Below are positions 8,909 through 17,094 of a DNA stretch of 54,814 nucleotides, piece after piece. Each line of letters begins with the position of its first letter. Positions within the stretch are counted from its first letter, which is position 1. Source of the stretch: Fischerella sp. PCC 9431 (GTDB lineage: Bacteria; Cyanobacteriota; Cyanobacteriia; Cyanobacteriales; Nostocaceae); NCBI RefSeq assembly GCF_000447295.1, contig NZ_ALVX01000007.1, positions 30,508-85,321 on the forward strand, in the 5' to 3' direction. The translations under genes were made by a program, and so were the position numbers. Below the pieces are notes generated by a model. It saw nothing but the letters and a program-made list of their open reading frames with translations. It was not told the DNA's origin and did no database searches.

Positions 8909-11848
8909 ATGGGTAGGAATTGGGCAATTGTTGTTGGGATAAATCACTATGAGAACTTGCGCGAGCTAAAATATGCCAAGCGAGACGCTCTCGTTATGGC
9001 AAGTTGGTTCAAAGGCGAAGCTAACTTCGAGCAAGTTTTTCTTTTTACTGATGATTCTCCTCCAATTGCAGCCAATCCGCCAATTCCAACTCAACCAACT
9101 TTTGGCCATTTGCGACGATTCTTACGGGCGCAGTTTGAGAATATTCAACAGCCTTTGTTAAAGCCAGAAGATAATCTGTGGTTTTTCTTTGCAGGTCATG
9201 GCAATCGATACAAAGATAACGATTATTTGATGTTCTCGGATAGCGATCCCGGAGATGTAGAACATACTGCTATCTCTGTTAATTATGTAACTCAAAGACT
9301 GCGCCGTAGTGGGGCTGATAATGTCGTGTTGTTTTTGGATGCTTGTCGAGATGAAGGTAGTCGCTCAGGTTTGGGAGTTGGTGAACAAAGGCATCAGGGA
9401 GTAGTTACTTTTTATTCCTGCACTGCTAATCAACAGTCTTGGGAAATTGATGAATTACAACATGGGTCATTTACCTATACGCTCTTAGAAGGACTGCGGC
9501 TCCAGGGTGAAATGAATTGTGCCACAGTCGAGCGTTTAGAACAACATTTGCGTTACCAAGTCCCTCAGCTTAATACTCGCTACAAAAAGCCTGCACAAAA
9601 TCCTTACCTCCAGGCAGAACCGCCCTATAAGATGTACTTTGTTTTATTAGAGCAAGCTGCCAGACTCAAGGATATAGAGCCATTGAAGTACCAGGCATCT
9701 CTGGCTGAAAACAGGGGTGATTTGTTATTAGCAAGGCAATTATGGGTGAGAGTTTTGGCAGCATCTCGTGGTGATTGGGATGCTGTTGATGCGATTGAAA
9801 GGATTGCCTTGCGCCAACGGGGAAATTTTGAGCCGATAATTCTTGGGGAGTCTGTTAGGGAGTCGCCTAGTGGAGATAGATCAGTAATTTCTGAACCCCC
9901 ACCTACTGAGTCTGTGCCGCTTGAAACAACTGAAGAAACGCAATTAGCTCGAAGCCAAGAGGAGCATCAGCAGGATTTAGCACAGTATCAGCAGAGTTTC
10001 TCTCAAGCTGTTGAGCAAGAATTTCCTCTGGGTAAAGCAAGTCGTAGGAGGTTAAATAATTTACAACTGTCTTTGCAACTTAGTGACGAAGAAATATCGC
10101 TGATTGAACAGCCTATTATTGCTCAGAAGGAAGCACAGTACAGGGAACAGCAAGAGGCGCATCAGCAAAATTTGGTTCGTTATCAGCAGAGTTTCTCTCA
10201 AGCTGTTGAGCGAGAATTTCCCCTAAGTGAAGCGAGTTTAAGAAAATTAATAAAGTTACAACAGTCTCTGCAACTCAACAAAGAAGAAGTATCACAGATT
10301 CAACAGCCAATTATTGCCCAGAAAGAAGCACAGTACAGGGAACAGCAGGAGGCGCATCAGCAAAATTTGGTTCGTTATCAGCAAGCTTTTTGTGAAGAAA
10401 TAGAGCAAAAATTTCCTCTCGGTGAGGCAAGTCGTAGGAGGTTAAGGAATTTACAACAATCTCTGCAACTTAACGATGAAGAAATTTCGCAGATTGAACA
10501 GCCTATTATTGCCCAAAAGGAAGCACAGTACAGGAAACAACAAGAAACACAAAGGCGGCAACAAGAGGAAGCAGAGCGACAACAACAAGCAGAATATCGG
10601 CAGAAGTTACAGCAATATGAGCAGGAATTGATTAGAACAGTTGAAGCTGGAAATTCCCTTGACAGTTATCAAGTCCGGCTGCGGTTAAGGCAACTTCAAC
10701 GCGATTTGAGACTGAAAGACACAGACATAGCAGCAATTGAAGCCAAAGTTGTTGCAAGTCGAAAAACTGTTACACCGCCATCCCCAATTCCGCAGCCAAG
10801 TCCTGTTCAGCCCTCACAAACAACTCTATTGCGAATAAATCGAAAACAGTTTTTGAAGTGGGCTGGCTTGGGAGGTGCAGGCTTAGTCACAGCAGTGGTA
10901 GGTCGTGAGATTTTTAAGGGTCAGTCATCAACACCTGAATCTACTAATCAACCCACAACTATCTCTGTGGCTGCACCCAAATACATTCCCCCAACCGAAG
11001 GAGGACGTAAAGTATTAGGATTGCCCCTTTGGACAGTTCAATTTGAAACCGTGACGGTGGATGAAAAAGGGCAGGTAGATAAACGCGATCCGAATCGGCA
11101 AACCAAGTTCTTTAAAGAAAACTTGGGTAATAACGTAACTCTGGAGATGGTTGAGATACCTGCTGGTTCTTTTAAGATGGGTTCACCAGCAGGGGAAAAG
11201 GGTCGAAGTGAAGATGAGGGGCCACAGCATACGGTAAACGTGCCTACTTTTTTTATGGGCAGGTTTGCTGTCACCCAGGAACAGTATCAGCAAGTGATGG
11301 ATAAAAATCCGTCCCGTTTTAAGAGAGCCAAACGTCCTGTAGAGAGTGTGTCTTGGAATGACGCAGTGGAATTTTGCAAAAAGCTCAGTCAAAAGACAGG
11401 ACGCACTTATAGGTTGCCCAGTGAAGCAGAGTGGGAATATGCAGCTCGCGCAGGCACAACTACACCATTTCACTTTGGCCAGACTCTGACAACCGCCTTG
11501 GCAAACTACAACGGGGAGTCTACTTATCGCTCAGAACCAAAGGGAATGTACCGCCAGCAAACGACAGAAGTGGGGAGTTTTCCACCCAATGATTTTGGTT
11601 TATATGATATGCACGGTAATGTTTGGGAGTGGTGTCAAGATACCTGGCATAACAGCTACTCTGATGCACCCAAAGATGGTAATGCGTGGATTGATAATGA
11701 TAATCAATCCCGGCTGCTGCGCGGTGGTTCGTGGGACTCCGATCCTGAGGATTGCCGTTCTGCCCTTCGCAACTACAGCTACCCAGACGACGCTTACAGC
11801 GACGTCGGTTTTCGGGTTGTGTGCGGTGTTGCGCCGAGGACTTCTTAG
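8909..11848 (+). CDS. DGR target 2: caspase-like protease with helical repeats, membrane segment and variable FGE domain
   Basis: A 979-residue protein. Residues about 1-240 are a caspase-like domain with His97 (FFFAGHG) and Cys146 (LFLDACRD). Residues about 345-560 hold three to four copies of a repeat of about 65 residues (HQQNLVRYQQSF...FPLGEASRRRLRNLQQSLQL...), probably helical bundles. A single hydrophobic segment follows near 648-665 (GLGGAGLVTAVVG). An FGE/C-type-lectin-like domain runs from about 718 to the end, and variable repeat 2 covers about residues 935-977. Compared with target 1 it has extra repeats and a membrane anchor, so the two targets may act in different places. It starts at ATG 8909, directly after the Pepco-like gene, and probably forms an operon with it. 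Confidence 0.95.
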   Translation: MGRNWAIVVGINHYENLRELKYAKRDALVMASWFKGEANFEQVFLFTDDSPPIAANPPIPTQPTFGHLRRFLRAQFENIQQPLLKPEDNLWFFFAGHGNRYKDNDYLMFSDSDPGDVEHTAISVNYVTQRLRRSGADNVVLFLDACRDEGSRSGLGVGEQRHQGVVTFYSCTANQQSWEIDELQHGSFTYTLLEGLRLQGEMNCATVERLEQHLRYQVPQLNTRYKKPAQNPYLQAEPPYKMYFVLLEQAARLKDIEPLKYQASLAENRGDLLLARQLWVRVLAASRGDWDAVDAIERIALRQRGNFEPIILGESVRESPSGDRSVISEPPPTESVPLETTEETQLARSQEEHQQDLAQYQQSFSQAVEQEFPLGKASRRRLNNLQLSLQLSDEEISLIEQPIIAQKEAQYREQQEAHQQNLVRYQQSFSQAVEREFPLSEASLRKLIKLQQSLQLNKEEVSQIQQPIIAQKEAQYREQQEAHQQNLVRYQQAFCEEIEQKFPLGEASRRRLRNLQQSLQLNDEEISQIEQPIIAQKEAQYRKQQETQRRQQEEAERQQQAEYRQKLQQYEQELIRTVEAGNSLDSYQVRLRLRQLQRDLRLKDTDIAAIEAKVVASRKTVTPPSPIPQPSPVQPSQTTLLRINRKQFLKWAGLGGAGLVTAVVGREIFKGQSSTPESTNQPTTISVAAPKYIPPTEGGRKVLGLPLWTVQFETVTVDEKGQVDKRDPNRQTKFFKENLGNNVTLEMVEIPAGSFKMGSPAGEKGRSEDEGPQHTVNVPTFFMGRFAVTQEQYQQVMDKNPSRFKRAKRPVESVSWNDAVEFCKKLSQKTGRTYRLPSEAEWEYAARAGTTTPFHFGQTLTTALANYNGESTYRSEPKGMYRQQTTEVGSFPPNDFGLYDMHGNVWEWCQDTWHNSYSDAPKDGNAWIDNDNQSRLLRGGSWDSDPEDCRSALRNYSYPDDAYSDVGFRVVCGVAPRTS
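11710..11838 (+). repeat. DGR variable repeat 2 (VR2)
   Basis: A 129-bp copy of the template at the 3' end of the second caspase-FGE gene, in opposite orientation to the template and about 7 kb from it. Seventeen core positions differ from the template and all are template adenines. VR2 and VR1 also differ from each other at many of these positions, so each has been diversified independently. Confidence 0.97.
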
Positions 11849-11925
11849 CCCTTGACACTTTAGCCCTTTTACCCTCTACCCTTTTTTCTTTACCCTTTGC
11901 GAGCGCAGCGAGCTGAAATTTTTTT
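11839..11925 (+). repeat. Shared 3' flank of variable repeat 2
   Basis: This is identical over about 87 bp to the segment after VR1 (6108-6194, opposite strand). It includes the stop codon region, the pyrimidine-rich runs and the GCGAGCGCAGCGAGC motif followed by a T-run. It may carry the target-recognition signal of the DGR or simply mark gene duplication of the target. Confidence 0.8.
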
Positions 11926-12092
11926 ACTAATCTGCTGTTTTTGTTCGCTTGTTTTAACTGCTTGGGCTGGCAATTTTGGACTATTGTTAAATCTCCGATT
12001 GGCTTCACAACTAATTTGTCTCTACTTCTTCCGATAATCCCAAGGCTTTTCTAGACTTGGATTTGACCACACGCCCACTTTGCTGCCTTTCG

Positions 12093-12710
12093 CTATCTCC
12101 TCCACCTCCTCAAAAGCCCTTTTAACGCCCTCGCTTTCTGAGGTACTGCATTAGGGTCGCTCCAAAACCCAGCACGGTTTTTGATCGCCCGAAGCTCAGA
12201 CTGTTCTATCACTTCCTTGTTTGGACAGTTGCCACTGTAGCGAGTATAATGTCGGGCAAATCCAGCCCTGACCATTTCACCATTTAAAAATATCTCTTCT
12301 TCGCTTTGGTATCCTGGGGTTCCCGGTCGCGGCTTTACAAACACCTCAGCAACCGTTCTCCCATACCTATCCTGTTCGATGGGAATAACTATAACAGTGC
12401 CATTTCCTTTGTCAATAAGAGATTGCAGATAAGACTTGGCTTGTGGCCCCAGCTTTTGTTGCTTCTCGACTGCATCAATGCCACAAAATCTAATTTTCTT
12501 TCTTTCAGTACCGCGTTTAACTGTGATAGTGTCCCCATCCGCAACACTTACCACTTCCCAATTTTCAGACAGTGGTATTGCGCGGGGTGATGTAGAATCT
12601 GCCGCCGCTTCTACAAGTGATTTAGTTTGAGGGGAATGTGCCGCAGCCAGAGCAATGACTGCTACAGAGCCAAGTAAAAAGATTGGGCTATTTAAGAGCT
12701 TTTTGAGCAT
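12093..12710 (-). CDS. Thermonuclease (SNase-fold) family protein, exported or membrane-anchored
   Basis: A 205-residue protein with an N-terminal hydrophobic segment (residues about 9-25) that should act as signal peptide or anchor. An SNase/OB-fold domain follows (about 50-180). Catalytic-type residues can be read: Asp58/Asp60 in VADGDTITV, Arg74 and Glu82 in IRFCGIDAVEKQ, and the DRYGR loop at 114-118. Staphylococcal-nuclease-like enzymes cleave DNA and RNA and are common on cyanobacterial and conjugative plasmids. Its promoter region (12711-12945) carries several TTGTCTGGT-type sites shared with the plasmid operon at 20 kb. The C-terminus is basic (LKGLLRRWRR). Confidence 0.88.
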   Translation of the reverse strand: MLKKLLNSPIFLLGSVAVIALAAAHSPQTKSLVEAAADSTSPRAIPLSENWEVVSVADGDTITVKRGTERKKIRFCGIDAVEKQQKLGPQAKSYLQSLIDKGNGTVIVIPIEQDRYGRTVAEVFVKPRPGTPGYQSEEEIFLNGEMVRAGFARHYTRYSGNCPNKEVIEQSELRAIKNRAGFWSDPNAVPQKARALKGLLRRWRR

Positions 12711-12753
12711 TGATGATCAGGGCTGTGATACTTAATATCAGCTTGCCCAATAA

Positions 12754-12820
12754 TCAGTTATCAGTTATCAGTTATCAAATTAAACTGTTCACTGATTACT
12801 GCTCACTGTTCACTGATAAC
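12754..12820. repeat. Short tandem repeats (STRR), GTTATCA / CTGATAA type
   Basis: Tandem copies of the heptamer AGTTATC, followed by imperfect inverted copies of the type TTCACTGAT. This class of repeat is characteristic of heterocystous cyanobacteria. Similar blocks occur at 42927-43003 and 53327-53450. Confidence 0.8.
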
Positions 12821-12821
12821 T

Positions 12822-12940
12822 GTCTGCCAGACACAATTAAATTGTCTGGTGAAAGATGAAAACTGTATTGTAAACTCTGCCTAATTACTAATATCTGTAC
12901 ACCAGACAACGATTATTTTAAATATCTATCTACCAGACAA
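12822..12940. promoter_or_regulatory. Cluster of TGTCTGG sites between divergent genes
   Basis: It holds one perfect palindrome GTCTGCCAGAC (12822-12832), a direct site TTGTCTGGTG (12842-12851) and two inverted sites CACCAGACAA (12900-12909) and ACCAGACAA (12932-12940). The same palindrome and half-sites recur upstream of the gene at 19218-20090 and inside its coding repeats. They look like operator or iteron sites for a shared DNA-binding protein, controlling the nuclease gene on the left and perhaps the secreted protein on the right. Confidence 0.6.
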
Positions 12941-13132
12941 TAAATTACTGAAATAATCAGCACTTATTCATATTTATCTCACATAAAATTCAGCATAAAC
13001 TCTCAAAACAAATCAGATTTTATCTTGGCAAAAAAGATGATTTTTCCGTAAGTTTACTCTTTCTGAAAAATCAAAATATCAATGAATATGGTTTTAAGAA
13101 AAGACGAAATTGAATTTTAACATTAGTGGTGT

Positions 13133-13771
13133 ATGAAAAAAATTCAACTAATTAAATCAGGATTAATTGCTACTACTGCAATTGGTGCGATCGCATATAA
13201 TGCTTTTCCTGCTGCTGCTATTCCTTATAATGGCGCAACTGTATATAAGACTTCTACTGACGGGCTTGATCAGATTATCATTAGCGGCACTGCTAGTACT
13301 CGTGTTGCCGTTATGATTGAGAATCAGGATCGCAGTACTGGCAGAATTGCTGGTGGCTGTGGTGAGGTTAGAATTAGCTCTGCTACTGGTGATTATACGG
13401 GCTTGAAGGTTGATAATGTTGACGTTGATGCTTCAAGTCTTCCTTCTCAAACTTTACCTAGCTGTGTGAATGGTGTATTTGCTGAAGCTCGTACTACGAA
13501 TTTCAAAACTCCCACTGGGCAAGTCATAATAGTTAACAAGACACCTGGTTCTGCTGTCAAAGTTACGCTTCAGACTGATAGCACTCGATATATTACTTTG
13601 AATGGCTGTGGATTTGGGATTCTTCGATCTAGTTCCTCATCTCCTTTGCCTGCTAATTTTAAAATTGGCACAGATTCTTATACAACAAGCTCTTTGCCCA
13701 CTGCACCCGGTGCGCCTATTTGCAGAACTTCTGGCGGGGTTTCTACTGGATATACGCCTTCTTCTTGGTAA
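13133..13771 (+). CDS. Secreted protein, unknown function
   Basis: A 212-residue protein with a clear Sec signal peptide (MKKIQLIKSG..., hydrophobic core, AFPAAAIP at about 25-32). The mature part is Ser/Thr/Gly-rich with a beta-strand pattern and five Cys residues spaced over 80-200 (GGCGEVRI, LPSCVNG, LNGCGFG, APICRTSG), suggesting a disulphide-bonded extracellular domain. No family was recognised. It is divergent from the nuclease gene and convergent with the export-like operon, and is perhaps a surface or cargo protein for it. That link is speculative. Confidence 0.65.
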   Translation: MKKIQLIKSGLIATTAIGAIAYNAFPAAAIPYNGATVYKTSTDGLDQIIISGTASTRVAVMIENQDRSTGRIAGGCGEVRISSATGDYTGLKVDNVDVDASSLPSQTLPSCVNGVFAEARTTNFKTPTGQVIIVNKTPGSAVKVTLQTDSTRYITLNGCGFGILRSSSSSPLPANFKIGTDSYTTSSLPTAPGAPICRTSGGVSTGYTPSSW

Positions 13772-13866
13772 TTTCAATTCCTTTTGATATTTTTTGAATG
13801 GAAGCACCCAAATTTTTTCCTTTCATCTGGCTGAAATTTTTCAGGGCGTGGCTTTAATAAAAAATT

Positions 13867-13899
13867 AGGCAAGCAGATTATTTATTTTTTGGCTTGCCT
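13867..13899. terminator. Inverted repeat between convergent genes
   Basis: The arms AGGCAAGC and GCTTGCCT surround a T-rich loop of 17 nt. It lies between the ends of the secreted-protein gene and the TolC-like gene. No long T-run follows, so its function as a terminator is uncertain. Confidence 0.35.
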
Positions 13900-13963
13900 G
13901 ACCCTTAAATAAAAAAGCGATCGCTCTATTTTTTAAGAATGTGCGATCGCTGTTTTTGGAAAA

Positions 13964-14962
13964 TTATATCTCTGCATCTTTAATTGATAAGACCAGCAGC
14001 TTCAACTCAAAAAGATTACGCCGCATTTTTGCCCAAGCCCTGTAAGTTTGCGCCTTTGTGTTATCTAATTGATTTTGTCTAACTAAATAGGTTTCTGTAT
14101 CTGAATTTCCCCTCACATATCTCAATTCAAATACTTTAAATTGATCAATTGACCTAGAAGCCACAACTTGAGCAGTTTGATAATCAGTCCTGGCTTCATC
14201 AAAAGCAATTAGTGATTGGGCTACTTTATCCCTAATAGTATCTGCTAATTGGGCGCGGCTGCGTTGCAACTCAGCCACTTTTACTTGAATATCGCTTATT
14301 GCGATCGCATTTCTTTGCGCCTCAGCATTCCCGCCCTGAGTGCCTTGAAATAGAGGAATCCCTATCACATTTAATAAGCCATTAATGATTCCTATATCTC
14401 CTCTAATAATAGATGCAATATTTTCAATGAATCCCCTTTTTTGTGGTTGTCCTGCTGTTGGGGTGGGCCCTAGTAAATATTGCAGTGCTGGTGTGAGGAT
14501 AGAAAGCCTAATACTCTTTTGATTTCGTGATTTTGCTTCATTAATCCGGTCATTCGCTTCAGCAATCCGGGTATCAATTTCTTTAAGTAGTGGGGATTGA
14601 GATATTGCTCTATTCTGGAGTTGCTGCAAACACACAGAACTAGTTTCCAAACAGGGAAGCCCACCACGCAGAATCCGCCACATATCCTCATTAAATTCTT
14701 TTTGAATAATGGCATCGATGGAGGGTTTATGAAATGGGTTTTGCTCTAATTTAGGCAGTTCACTATCAGCATCAGTGTCTGCTTGCTGGGTTTCCTCTGG
14801 TGATACTTCTTCTTGGGTTTGTTCTACTTCTTCTTGATTTGGTTGTGGCTGTACTGGTTTAGGGTTTGCTTGTGGGGGTGATGATTGTGCCATTACTGGA
14901 GCGATCGCCCCCATCAGATTTAGGATTAGAGCTAATTGTAATAGTCGTTGTGTACTTGCCAT
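13964..14962 (-). CDS. TolC-like outer-membrane/periplasmic coiled-coil protein
   Basis: A 332-residue protein with a signal peptide (residues 1-25, ending VMAQ) and a Pro/Gln/Glu-rich low-complexity segment (26-75). Long helical regions follow (about 100-150 and 215-325) with the heptad pattern seen in TolC-family outer-membrane factors (ISDIQVKVAELQRSRAQLADTIRDKVAQSLIAFDEARTDYQTA). It lacks the full duplicated length of classical TolC (about 430-490 residues), so it is a short or divergent member. It is the last gene of the operon and overlaps the HlyD-like gene by 104 bp in another frame. It probably forms the outer-membrane part of an export machine together with that protein. Confidence 0.6.
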   Translation of the reverse strand: MASTQRLLQLALILNLMGAIAPVMAQSSPPQANPKPVQPQPNQEEVEQTQEEVSPEETQQADTDADSELPKLEQNPFHKPSIDAIIQKEFNEDMWRILRGGLPCLETSSVCLQQLQNRAISQSPLLKEIDTRIAEANDRINEAKSRNQKSIRLSILTPALQYLLGPTPTAGQPQKRGFIENIASIIRGDIGIINGLLNVIGIPLFQGTQGGNAEAQRNAIAISDIQVKVAELQRSRAQLADTIRDKVAQSLIAFDEARTDYQTAQVVASRSIDQFKVFELRYVRGNSDTETYLVRQNQLDNTKAQTYRAWAKMRRNLFELKLLVLSIKDAEI

Positions 14963-16028
14963 TATTCCCCACCCAAGGCTTGATTCTCCTGATATAGCCA
15001 GTCTTGGGCGATTTCACCACGGGGATTTGACTGATTTTGTCGTCGATAGCAGCAAGGCTGATTTGCAGTTGTGCTAGCTGGTAATCTCTATCTCGAATTT
15101 GCTGCTCATAGTCTTGCATCTGGCGAGTATAAGCAAGATTAGATTGATTTTGCTGTTCTACACGCTGCGCCGCATTGATAGAGGCATTATATTCTAAAAG
15201 CTTTCTGTTAGATTTAGCAGTCTCCAACCGACTCATTGCCATTTGTAAATCAGATTGGGCAATCTGCACAGCTATTTGGAGATTTTGCAACTCTTGTTGA
15301 GATGCGATCGCACTGGCGTTTAATTTCGCCCGTGCTTGGTCTAATCCACTGCGGGCTTGTTCCATTTCACTATTAAGTTGTTTTAACTTTGCTTCTTCAT
15401 GGCGCAGTACAGCTGCTTCTAGTTTCATATCTTGCATCGAGCGAATTAACTCTTCTTGCTCTTGTACTTTTGCAGATGCAATATTGAGCGCTGATTCTGA
15501 TTTTTCTCCTTCAGCACGTACTTCAGGATTATCACTTTTTAGTAGCTTAGTGCGACTTTCTAAAATACTTTGAGCTTGTTGTAGCTTTAATTTAGCTTGA
15601 GCAATGGCTGATTCTTCCTCTAAGAAATTAGCACTTGGCAGTGCTGCTAGTTGCGGCGGCGCTTTGGGTTCAAAGGGTTTAGGAATATTTTTAGCTTTTA
15701 AATTATCAATTTGCAGTTGCAAACTCTGGCGTTGTTTATTTAGTCTGTTTCGTTCTATAGAGTTATCAGTAATTATTTCACCTATTTTGATGGCATCACC
15801 TTCTTTTACTTTTAAAAAAGAGGTGTTTTCCACATCAATTGATAGTTTTAATATGCGCTGATTAGTCTGACTATCTATTTCCTCAGTGGTTTGTACTGTT
15901 TGAGGCGTCGGGGTTTTATCCTGTGAAAAAGCCTTGTTAGAAGATGGTTGATTCTCGGATGACAATATAGCTATCAATCCGAGCGATAAAACACAACCAA
16001 TGGCAAATCTTCTAACTAACTCGTTCAT
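14859..16028 (-). CDS. HlyD-like membrane-fusion (adaptor) protein
   Basis: A 389-residue protein with an N-terminal membrane anchor (residues about 8-24). A half lipoyl-like segment follows (VENTSFLKVKEGDAIKIGEIITD, about 52-75). Residues about 80-330 form long coiled coils, and a second lipoyl-like half lies near the C-terminus (SPKTGYIRRIKPWVGNNGKYTTTITI, about 338-365). This hairpin arrangement is that of periplasmic adaptor proteins linking an inner-membrane engine to a TolC-type channel. No ABC transporter accompanies it. Instead the adjacent gene is a HerA/VirB4-type ATPase, whose coding sequence ends 17 bp inside this one. This combination is unusual. Confidence 0.65.
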   Translation of the reverse strand: MNELVRRFAIGCVLSLGLIAILSSENQPSSNKAFSQDKTPTPQTVQTTEEIDSQTNQRILKLSIDVENTSFLKVKEGDAIKIGEIITDNSIERNRLNKQRQSLQLQIDNLKAKNIPKPFEPKAPPQLAALPSANFLEEESAIAQAKLKLQQAQSILESRTKLLKSDNPEVRAEGEKSESALNIASAKVQEQEELIRSMQDMKLEAAVLRHEEAKLKQLNSEMEQARSGLDQARAKLNASAIASQQELQNLQIAVQIAQSDLQMAMSRLETAKSNRKLLEYNASINAAQRVEQQNQSNLAYTRQMQDYEQQIRDRDYQLAQLQISLAAIDDKISQIPVVKSPKTGYIRRIKPWVGNNGKYTTTITISSNPKSDGGDRSSNGTIITPTSKP

Positions 16029-17094
16029 AATACGGTTTGATTTTACAGCGATGCCCCTCTGTACCCATTCGTACTAAAGCTTCTAGAGGTTGCAGGTTAG
16101 CTACTAAATTTTCGGCGAATCTAAACCTTTTCGCCACCCGTGATACTTCGGTTTGATCCACACTCAGCACTATTTTGGTTGAGGAGTTGGCGATCGCTTC
16201 TTCGCTGATTTCGGCATCACGTTGAGAAGCCTGGACAATGCACAGACCATATTTCCTGCCATCCCCCGTAACTAATTTGACCGACCGGGATTGTTTAACT
16301 TCTTTAGATTCATCTATAAATGTGTAAGTACGGGGTGTTTTATCTGCTACTTCTCCTAAAATCCTATGATTATCCATCAGCTGTTTTACCAAGGACTCAG
16401 CCGCGATTGCTGCCAGTCCTGGCACTTTGCCTAATGCTGAAAGGTCAAATCTGATAAGTGGAGCATCAAGGGAAGGTTGGGGACGGGAAAAAATACCATA
16501 CTGAAATGTAGCAGCGAGTTTTAGCTGTAACTTGACTGACTCTTTACAACCATCCTCTACACGGTTCTCAATCTCGCGCTGAATGTCTGCAAATGTTGGT
16601 GGTTTTTTTGTCCAGGTTCTTGGATCATCCTGCACAATTCCCGTCGTTGCGTAGCACTGGTTAACAATTTCAATGATTAGCCCCTCTTGATTTGGCCCTA
16701 GTGTCAATGATTTTTTGAGGGTTGCAGCGACGGCGATCGCTTGCAGGTTTGGCCCTCCTCCCTTGGTGTCGAGGTCAACTACTAAGGGGTTAATGCCGTG
16801 GGGAGATTCCATGTTGAGGGGATAACAAACCTCTTCGGGAAGCTCCTGATCACCATGAAAGTCAATAATGACTCGCCGCACATCTGGAAATAGTTTAGGC
16901 AACTCGTAGGCAAGAGACTTTAGTGTTTGCGTTTTTCCACTGCCACTTGCACCAATCAAAACTACATGACCGTTAGGCAATTCTGCCGGGTTCCAAATCA
17001 CGTTTTCACCGAGAATGATTCCAGTTTTATCCTTGGCAGCAGCTTGATTTTTAGAATTGGGCTTGAGTACTGGGGTTGGTAAAGGTTTCGCCAT
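16012..17094 (-). CDS. HerA/VirB4/TraD-type P-loop ATPase
   Basis: A 360-residue ATPase read from the ATG at 17094 (MAKPLPTPVL), which has an AGGAG ribosome-binding site 11 bp upstream. The open frame extends further but overlaps the preceding gene. Walker A is GASGSGKTQ (about residues 49-57) and Walker B is RRVIIDFHGDQ. A DUF87-like core follows, with FDLSALG, RTYTFIDESKEVKQ and a C-terminal GLCIVQASQRDAEI segment as in conjugative coupling proteins and HerA. The family pumps DNA or assembles secretion pilins. There is no obvious membrane segment in the protein itself; the upstream membrane AAA protein may supply it. This is the central motor candidate of the operon. Confidence 0.75.
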   Translation of the reverse strand: MAKPLPTPVLKPNSKNQAAAKDKTGIILGENVIWNPAELPNGHVVLIGASGSGKTQTLKSLAYELPKLFPDVRRVIIDFHGDQELPEEVCYPLNMESPHGINPLVVDLDTKGGGPNLQAIAVAATLKKSLTLGPNQEGLIIEIVNQCYATTGIVQDDPRTWTKKPPTFADIQREIENRVEDGCKESVKLQLKLAATFQYGIFSRPQPSLDAPLIRFDLSALGKVPGLAAIAAESLVKQLMDNHRILGEVADKTPRTYTFIDESKEVKQSRSVKLVTGDGRKYGLCIVQASQRDAEISEEAIANSSTKIVLSVDQTEVSRVAKRFRFAENLVANLQPLEALVRMGTEGHRCKIKPYYERVS

